Source: Ciborinia camelliae (Eukaryota > Ascomycota > Leotiomycetes > Helotiales > Sclerotiniaceae). From it: a DNA stretch of 64,000 nt. The position numbers were made by a program, and so were the translations under genes. The notes beneath the pieces are model-generated. The model searched no databases, had not been told where the DNA came from, and worked only from the letters and a program-made list of their open reading frames with translations. Positions 57,976-64,000 of this stretch are shown one piece after another; position 1 is the first letter of the stretch; every line of letters starts with the position of its first letter. The stretch lies in contig JANPYM010000016.1 of NCBI GenBank assembly GCA_025890175.1, positions 391,956 through 455,955 on the forward strand. Reading direction: 5' to 3'.

Positions 57976-59832
57976 ATGAGTTCCGAAGAATCAGATTGTT
58001 CTTCCACCACGTCAGAAGAATCAGAGAGCCCGGGCTTACATCTGCCTGTGCGCGGTTGTATGGCTTCGACCTCACAAGAGGATTGTCTAGGCGCCATGCG
58101 AGGAGAATTCATTCCAACGAACCTTCAAGATTGCAGAGTCGTTGCTTGCATGGTCCATGGGTTGCGCTATAACGAAGCATTCGCCGAGTCAGAGTCTGTG
58201 AAGGAACTCTGCGCTGTGAGTGCCAATAAAGTCTTCTCTCGCTCCAGGAACGCGCGCTTGATTATGAGCAATAAGATTCCACTTATGACAGATGATGAGG
58301 AGAAGCCATACTGCATCTGGCATCCAGACGTAGCAACTGTTGACACATATCGTGAGCTAGTCCGGAGATATCCTGACATGCGGTACAACGTCGGTCGAGC
58401 ATGTGCAGTTGGCGGCTATATCGACTTGTACCGCGAACTGAATTTACTCCCAGATATCTCTATTGCTGAAGAAGCATGGCATAACTTGGGAGTTGTCGGT
58501 TCGAAGGAGATATTTGATCTCATCACGTGTCAACCGACACGCTATGCAGTTTTGGACGATTATACGCGCTCGGTGAATTGGAAAGATCCAGGTATAGCAA
58601 CAGGTCTAAATGGCGATACAGCAGTGCTCTCGTCGTTGGATGTGACAGTTGAGTTTTGGAAGGAGTGGTTGAAAGCGGGAAGGCATCATTTCAATATCAC
58701 TGAGGATCATAGCATTGGCGAGACCTCTTCTCCTCAGACTCACAATCCTCCCCTAGCCCCTGAGCACGTGCCTCTGCTCTACAATCCTCTTCCACTCCAC
58801 CTTCCAACCACCAACAAGGATGCTCTTATCATTCATGCTGCTTATGAGGGCAATATCGATCGATACGCGCGCCTCAGACGTCCTTTCATGGTCCCAGAAG
58901 AGACTGCGGCCGTGGTTCGGGGCATCTACCACCACACAGCCTTTGCACGATGGTGCCATGATCAGCCGCAATCTGTCTTTGGCCCAGGTATCTCTTCCAT
59001 CCACAAGGCCATCGAAGCCCGCTTCATCATGGTCAACGATTTGTCGCGTATTGGCACTACCACAAACACAGCGCATAATCATTTCATGCCCTTTATGATC
59101 TGGTGGCCGCTTCTCCCGCAAGAGGCAACACTGCGTGAGTTAGCGCGCCGACGTCCCGATATGATGCTTCAGGTCGCCATGACATGCATAGCCGCAGACT
59201 ATAGAGAGCTCTGGGAAGAGCTTACACCAGAACCGCATGCACTGCTATGGGAGCAATCGGCGCAGCGCTCCGAGACGTACATGGACACAAATCGGAACTA
59301 CTATGTCGAAGATCTAGAGCGCCGGGCAGCCGAGAAAGGTATCGACCTGCTTTCTTGGCCGGGCCAAGGAAATTGGGGCGATTGCTATAATAGTACAAGG
59401 CGAGACAAGGAGCCGACAAGCCGTTCTTTGGAGCCTATCCAGGTTTGCCATGTTATTACTCAACCGGTTCTAACAGATTTTCATGCTGGGAGCATCTATC
59501 CTGGATTGCAGGCGAATGCGGCGGCGTGGGAGCTGAGCATTGCAGTCAGCGATGATCTTAGAGAACAGGCACGAACTGAGGATGGCATTTACTTGTATGA
59601 GGAGACCTCGGGACAGTGGACTTATAAAGCCAGTGTAATTTTCAGACAGAAGCTAGAAGCAAAGGAGCTAAAGGAAAAGGAGCTAGAAGAAAAGGAGCTA
59701 AAGGAAAAGGAGCTAAAGGAAAAGGAGCTAAAGGAAAAGGAGCTAAAGGAAAAGGAGCTAAAGGAAAAGGAGCTAAAGGAAAAGGAGCTAAAAGAAAAGG
59801 AGGTAGAAACAAATAAGAAGACAACTGCCTAG
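57976..59832 (+). CDS. lineage-specific protein with internal duplication and KELKE tail (618 aa)
   Basis: I do not recognise a characterised family. The single-exon protein contains two diverged copies of one module. The first is near residues 92-168 (ARLIMSN..., IWHPD, YRELVRRYPDM, YRELNLLPD). The second is near 344-430 (ARFIMVND..., IWWPL, LRELARRRPDM, YRELWEELTPE). The modules are alpha-helical in character, which suggests an ankyrin-like or other helical repeat whose consensus has drifted. The last 60 residues are a near-perfect KELKE pentapeptide array from a 15-bp DNA repeat (59658-59800), predicted to form a single charged helix. Expression and function are unknown. Confidence 0.7.
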   Translation: MSSEESDCSSTTSEESESPGLHLPVRGCMASTSQEDCLGAMRGEFIPTNLQDCRVVACMVHGLRYNEAFAESESVKELCAVSANKVFSRSRNARLIMSNKIPLMTDDEEKPYCIWHPDVATVDTYRELVRRYPDMRYNVGRACAVGGYIDLYRELNLLPDISIAEEAWHNLGVVGSKEIFDLITCQPTRYAVLDDYTRSVNWKDPGIATGLNGDTAVLSSLDVTVEFWKEWLKAGRHHFNITEDHSIGETSSPQTHNPPLAPEHVPLLYNPLPLHLPTTNKDALIIHAAYEGNIDRYARLRRPFMVPEETAAVVRGIYHHTAFARWCHDQPQSVFGPGISSIHKAIEARFIMVNDLSRIGTTTNTAHNHFMPFMIWWPLLPQEATLRELARRRPDMMLQVAMTCIAADYRELWEELTPEPHALLWEQSAQRSETYMDTNRNYYVEDLERRAAEKGIDLLSWPGQGNWGDCYNSTRRDKEPTSRSLEPIQVCHVITQPVLTDFHAGSIYPGLQANAAAWELSIAVSDDLREQARTEDGIYLYEETSGQWTYKASVIFRQKLEAKELKEKELEEKELKEKELKEKELKEKELKEKELKEKELKEKELKEKEVETNKKTTA

Positions 59833-60913
59833 AAACAACCAATCAGGGGGAAGGAAGGAAAGGACGTCCTATAAAGACTACCGCTACCGAGTAGTAATCG
59901 CGTATATCTCGAAAATTGAAGAAAGAGTTCGAATGGACATGAGAAAATGACCAGAAAGCCTCTAACAACTTGTCCTCACAACTAGTATATCTCTGTATGT
60001 AAGTTGCTTCTTGAAAAACATACAGTATATCAAAGACTTGTTTGTTTGGTCTCCTGGATATCTCAAACTAGGTGGTAATTAGTCCAACGGAATCCTCCCA
60101 ACTCATCTTATCTGGTGGCCTATTACATATCACTTTAAATTACTTATTAAAAGATATTAGCTCTTCTTTTTTATAGTCCGAGTAATAGAGAGTTGGATTC
60201 CTTAACCTGATTTATTCAACGAAATCTTCTCATCTCATCTCTGGTGGCCTATTACTTATCACATTGAAATAAGATAGACGCTAGCACTTCTTATTTAACC
60301 GAGGAGTAAAGTTATAGAATAGAAGATGGCTATTTGCTTCACGAAGAAATACTTGACATTTAATTGCTAGGGGAATAACCTTGAAATATCCCTCTTCTCA
60401 TCCGCCACCCCTTTATCGGGCAACGAATTAGTGCTGCTGTTGGGTGGTGGTTGGAAATTCCAGGCTTTACGTTTACATCTACATGCTTCGTACGTAGCAG
60501 CATGCATCTGATAGCCTGCATCTGTCAAAATAATGCCTTGCTAGTACTCCTATACTCGGTTTTAGTTATCATCATGCATATTAGATCAAGATTAAACCGT
60601 TCTCGTTATAATAGCTATTTATTATATTTATAGCTTATTTAATCATTTTATCGATCGTTGATTGGTAGAATCCAGGTGAATATGTCGATTTTAGCTACGG
60701 CGGGCGTAAATGGTAAGGTTAGGTTTACCTACCTAGGTAAAGAGTGTGGATATCAAAATGAGAGATCTGGCAGCGCTATCCCTGTGATTGGTCGGCCCCA
60801 CTAGCCGTTATCTGAAGTCACGTGTTGGACGATAGTGGAATTATTTTTATAGTTTGCGACGGCCACTTTTCTTCCCACAATCCAATACACCACAGTAGAG
60901 ATTTGTGAATATA
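59833..60913. other. spacer, no gene seen
   Basis: The sequence contains two related stretches with CTCATCTTATCTGGTGGCCTATTACATATCAC-like content, near 60105-60135 and 60230-60260, and each is preceded by CGGAATCC/CGAAATCT. No gene. The last 150 bp should be the Dus2 promoter. Confidence 0.45.
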
Positions 60914-60946
60914 ATGTTATGCAACGTCTTATATCTTTTATCATGA
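60914..60946 (+). promoter_or_regulatory. uORF overlapping the Dus2 start codon
   Basis: A 10-codon ORF starts at ATG 60914 and its TGA (60944-60946) overlaps the ATG (60943-60945) of the Dus2 reading frame as ATGA. If the transcript begins upstream, ribosomes would terminate on the main start and could reinitiate there. Confidence 0.45.
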
Positions 60947-62339
60947 CATCAATTACCAAGAAAGTTCCCATTCCTAGGAAAGGTGTTGACTACAGGGGCA
61001 AGGTAGTACTGTAAGTTTAAGGTGTCGCAAATGACAATTAAAAGAAAACTAACATCGTGGCCTAGTGCTCCTATGGTGAGATCCGGCGAACTACCTTCAC
61101 GACTACTTGCTCTTCATTATGGAGCAGATCTGGTATGGGGTATGGATTTCTCAACTGCGTTAGCTGAGTCAAAAACATACTGACGAATTCTCAGGTCCAG
61201 AGACTATTGATCGATCCATGATTGGAACGACACGCAAAGTGAACACAGCCCTTAATACAATCGATTTTACCCGGCTCCCTTCTCAAGGTCACAAGGAGAA
61301 AAATGCGAATCTGAATGAAAGTCTAATCTTCCGTTTGCATCCAGAACTCGAAGGCAAACGACTCATATTTCAAATCGGCACCTCCGACCCCGAACGAGCA
61401 GTACAATGTGCGCGCATAGTGGCCGCAGATGTGGTGGGCATAGATGTGAATGCGGGATGCCCGAAACCCTTCAGTACAAGCGGTGGTATGGGAGCAGCGC
61501 TCTTACAAACTCCGGATAAATTATGTGCCATTCTCGAAGCTCTAGTCAAGGAAATCGTGCCGGAATTCCAGATTGGCATAAGTGTCAAGATACGATTACT
61601 GGAAACTGCCGAAAAGACAGAGGCACTGGTACGGAGACTTTGTGCTACGGGCATTACAGGCCTCACTGTCCATTGTCGAACTACGCCAATGCGCCCAAGA
61701 GAGAGAGCTATTCGAGAACAACTTAAGATGATTGCGAATATCTGTCGGAAGAGTGGCGTCGCTTGTTTGATGAACGGAGACGTAGAAAATAGAGACCAGG
61801 CCTTGAAATTGGCCGAAGAATATGGCACAAATGGTGGCATGATAGCCGTGGCTGCCGAAGCAAATTCGAGTTGCTTTAGAAGTGAAGCCGATGGAGGCCT
61901 GGCACCATGGGAGGAAGTGGTTCACCAATATATGAAATTCTGCCTGGATACGGAGAATAGATTCGGAAACACAAAATATCTCTTAGGCCACCTGATACCA
62001 GGGAAGGATCCAGTTTACCGGGCTGTTCAGCAGTCCAAAAACTACCAGCAACTATGCGAACATTTAGATCACAAACCTTTACTTGAGCAGGCAATTGATG
62101 TGGACGAAAAAATCGGAATCTCCGATAAACAGATCGAGGCACACAAACTCAAGCAAGCACAAGCAAAGGTGGAAGCCAAGGCGGCAAAGCAAAAGCGAAA
62201 GAATACTGAGGATGATGGTGGAGAACAGAAGCAGAAAAAAAGTCGAATTCTTGAGAGTCCAGCCCAATTATCGACTTTGACAGAGGCGGAGGGGGCACCT
62301 CTGACCGAACACAAGCCAGAGATGACAATCAGTGCTTAG
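60943..62339 (+). CDS. tRNA-dihydrouridine(20) synthase, Dus2/Smm1 family, 3 exons
   Basis: The exons are 60943-61010, 61066-61139 and 61195-62339, for 428 aa. Splicing rebuilds KGVDYRGKVVLAPMVRSGEL and YGADLVWGPETIDRSMIG. Dus2 uses FMN and NADPH to reduce U20 in the tRNA D-loop. Visible motifs are the FMN-barrel start APMVRSG, the catalytic Cys near residue 136 in NAGCPKPFS, the GGMGAALL loop, KIRLL, and TVHCRTT. The C-terminal helical domain is followed by a Lys/Ala/Gln-rich helix and a basic cluster (KQKRKN) instead of the dsRNA-binding domain of animal DUS2. A uORF overlaps the start. Confidence 0.93.
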
Positions 62340-63386
62340 GATTTGGCTAGCGCATCCGAATATGGATATAGGATATATTTGATTTCTAAAAGGATCTGGG
62401 AAGCATTGCGATACTTTGGCATAATCTTGGTGATGCTGGATAGGGAAGCATCAGGGGCGTTTTGGCTTTAACCGAGATAATTAGATGGTTTACGCATTTA
62501 CATGCGTGGAGTTTTTACTTACCTACTTACTTACCTACCTACCTACCTATATACATATATAAACAAAGAATAAATAAATCTCCATCAATTTGCAGCTGGT
62601 AGACAAAGTCGATTACTAGGTATCTTTTATAATAATATACCCTATCTACCTAGGATCTACTTAGGTGCTCATGAGTTATGATATGATACGATTCATACTT
62701 GCAAACTAAATCTTTGATCTTTGATCTAAAGAGAATAGAATATCTGCCGGTGAGTGAGTGAGTGAGTGAGTACGGTCTATGAAATTTCCCAAGCGTGGTT
62801 CGAATGCTAACTGAATCGATATGATATCGAGCGAATGAGATTTTTCGAAATCGAAACATACATATTGAATTGTGATTCGGATTTGGTTTTGATTTTGATT
62901 TATTTATCTAATTACCTACCTAGTATGTAATTTAGATGAGACTAGGTGCTATGAAACAATGAAACAATGAAACTACTACGTACCTAGATTCCAACCGATT
63001 CAACATTTTCGAATATATCGATTTCGAATCTGGACTGTAATCTGGATCATTTGAAGGAAGCCCTGACGTATGCTTACCTACTTATCTTGTGGATGATTTC
63101 GAAGATTTATGAGGTGTATACCTAGCTACATTTCGGCATGATACAGACTGTACTGTACTGTACTGTGGAGAAATGCAACGGGGATGTATTGATGATTAAG
63201 TAGTAGATAGATAAGTATATACAATGAATACAAAAATAAACGGCGCTATTTACAGGAAGAAAAGGCCTTGAGTTGCAACTCAACTCAACTCAACTCAACT
63301 CCCATATTCTTATTTCGCAATACCACGAGCTGGGCCTTGGATCCCACCAAAAATAGCAAACGCCAGCAATCGATGCGAAACAAGCC
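62340..63386. other. spacer with simple repeats
   Basis: TTACCTACC repeats (62517-62550), a GTGA run (62751-62770) and a CAACT pentamer run (63277-63300) lie in AT-rich DNA. No gene. Confidence 0.55.
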
Positions 63387-64000
63387 CTACGGATGGGAAT
63401 TCGGCGCACCATTCGTCACGCTCCCATATGGCTCCGCGGGGTAATCTCCAAAGCAGGCGTACTCATATTGAGCCTCCTGCGTCGATTTGCTCTGCGCCGT
63501 CAGAAACGTGTCCATCTCACACCACCCATCCAGCCTATCGGCTCCACATTCCGGGAAACTGAATCCTAAAGGTATGGTCCTCTGATTGAGAATGAAGTGT
63601 ATGTATGTGGTTTCGTTGCCTTCGCCATACGTTCTATCCGCCGCTAGTGGTTTTGGTGTCTTAATAACCTCTATGTCTAATCTCGCTCCAAAAGGCTCCA
63701 TGTGAGAGACGGTTAGATTATGAGGACCGGGGTAATGTGTGGCTGGTAAGACGGTGGCGAATTGTTTAAACCCAAATGCAGTGAGGATGGACATAATGTT
63801 TGTGTCATGGGAGAAGTCGAAATAGATGGACTGATTCAAGGGGAAAGTATCGGTGTTGTTGTCGAGAGTGATGTTGATTTGGGAGCCAGAATAACCCAAG
63901 GTGTGGTTTTGGAGACGGGCGACTACTTCTTGGACGTAGCCAATTCCGACGGCGCGGCCAGTAGGAGAGGAGAAAGAATTTCCACCGGAAAAGTAAAGGT
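63387..64000 (-). CDS. histidine acid phosphatase / phytase-like, 3' part only
   Basis: The minus-strand frame is open from the stop at 63387 to the window edge, so the N-terminus, including the RHGxRxP motif, lies outside. The visible 200 or so residues include VGIGYVQEVVARL and the family's C-terminal catalytic HD pair in YFDFSHDTNIMSILTAFG. Four or more Cys probably form disulphides (ECGADRLDGWCEMD, YACFGDY), and several NxT/S sites suit a secreted glycoprotein. The family releases phosphate from phytate or other phosphoesters at acid pH. Whether this is a phytase proper cannot be judged from the C-terminal part. Confidence 0.88.
   Translation of the reverse strand, partial: LYFSGGNSFSSPTGRAVGIGYVQEVVARLQNHTLGYSGSQINITLDNNTDTFPLNQSIYFDFSHDTNIMSILTAFGFKQFATVLPATHYPGPHNLTVSHMEPFGARLDIEVIKTPKPLAADRTYGEGNETTYIHFILNQRTIPLGFSFPECGADRLDGWCEMDTFLTAQSKSTQEAQYEYACFGDYPAEPYGSVTNGAPNSHP

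Overview
The window looks like nuclear DNA of a filamentous ascomycete, most likely a leotiomycete close to the Sclerotiniaceae (Botrytis/Sclerotinia relatives). The reasons are many split genes with introns of about 50-60 nt, CTAAC/CTAAT-type branch points, a HET-domain gene, an AA11-type LPMO, an AT-rich block of the kind left by repeat-induced mutation, and endless CTACCTACCTAGGTA-type microsatellites between genes. The class-level placement is inference; the fungal nature is firm.

Layout. 1-2957: gene-poor, low-complexity DNA. 2958-5566 (-): SmgGDS-like armadillo protein in five exons. 5630-8860: spacer with a strongly AT-rich block (about 6180-7480). 8865-12996: a compact trio made of a RelA/SpoT-type alarmone synthetase homologue (-), a divergently transcribed HET-domain gene (+, 2 exons) and a convergent Nudix hydrolase (-). 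14376-16004 (-): coiled-coil protein. 17895-21150 (+): LRR protein. 21645-22508 (+): DPM3, split in three exons. 22967-23626 (-): oxidoreductase-like (OXLD1/YPL107W family) protein. 24152-26942 (+): large basic repeat-containing protein. 26943-32891: mobile and repetitive DNA, with a non-autonomous LTR element (27603-29742, TSD CATGT) and a hAT-type MITE (29928-30390, 8-bp TSD). 32892-34274 (-): Asp-rich orphan. 36252-38089 (+): cytochrome P450. 38891-40701 (-): methylmalonate-semialdehyde dehydrogenase. 40702-44466: spacer with a mariner-type MITE (43676-44066). 44467/44764-45898 (+): inorganic pyrophosphatase. 46579-46926 (-): mitochondrial ribosomal protein mL53. 47177-48506 (+): Sec20 SNARE. 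50205-51362 (+): LPMO with CBM18. 52415-53250 (+): TVP23. 54190-56335 (-): decayed acyl-CoA ligase pseudogene. 57351-57476 (+): possible 41-aa peptide. 57976-59832 (+): lineage-specific protein with an internal duplication and a KELKE tail. 60943-62339 (+): Dus2 tRNA dihydrouridine synthase. 63387-64000 (-): 3' part of a histidine acid phosphatase, cut by the window edge.

Most genes are unrelated housekeeping genes: secretory pathway (DPM3, Sec20, TVP23), mitochondrion (mL53, MMSDH, the OXLD1-like protein) and tRNA/phosphate metabolism (Dus2, pyrophosphatase, phosphatase). The one group that reads as a possible functional unit is the RelA/SpoT-HET-Nudix trio: a complete-looking (p)ppGpp-synthetase fold in a eukaryote sharing a 413-bp intergenic region with an incompatibility-type HET gene and lying next to a nucleotide-diphosphate hydrolase. 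That link is a hypothesis. Exon boundaries were deduced by eye from splice consensus, reading frame and remembered family conservation; no search was run.
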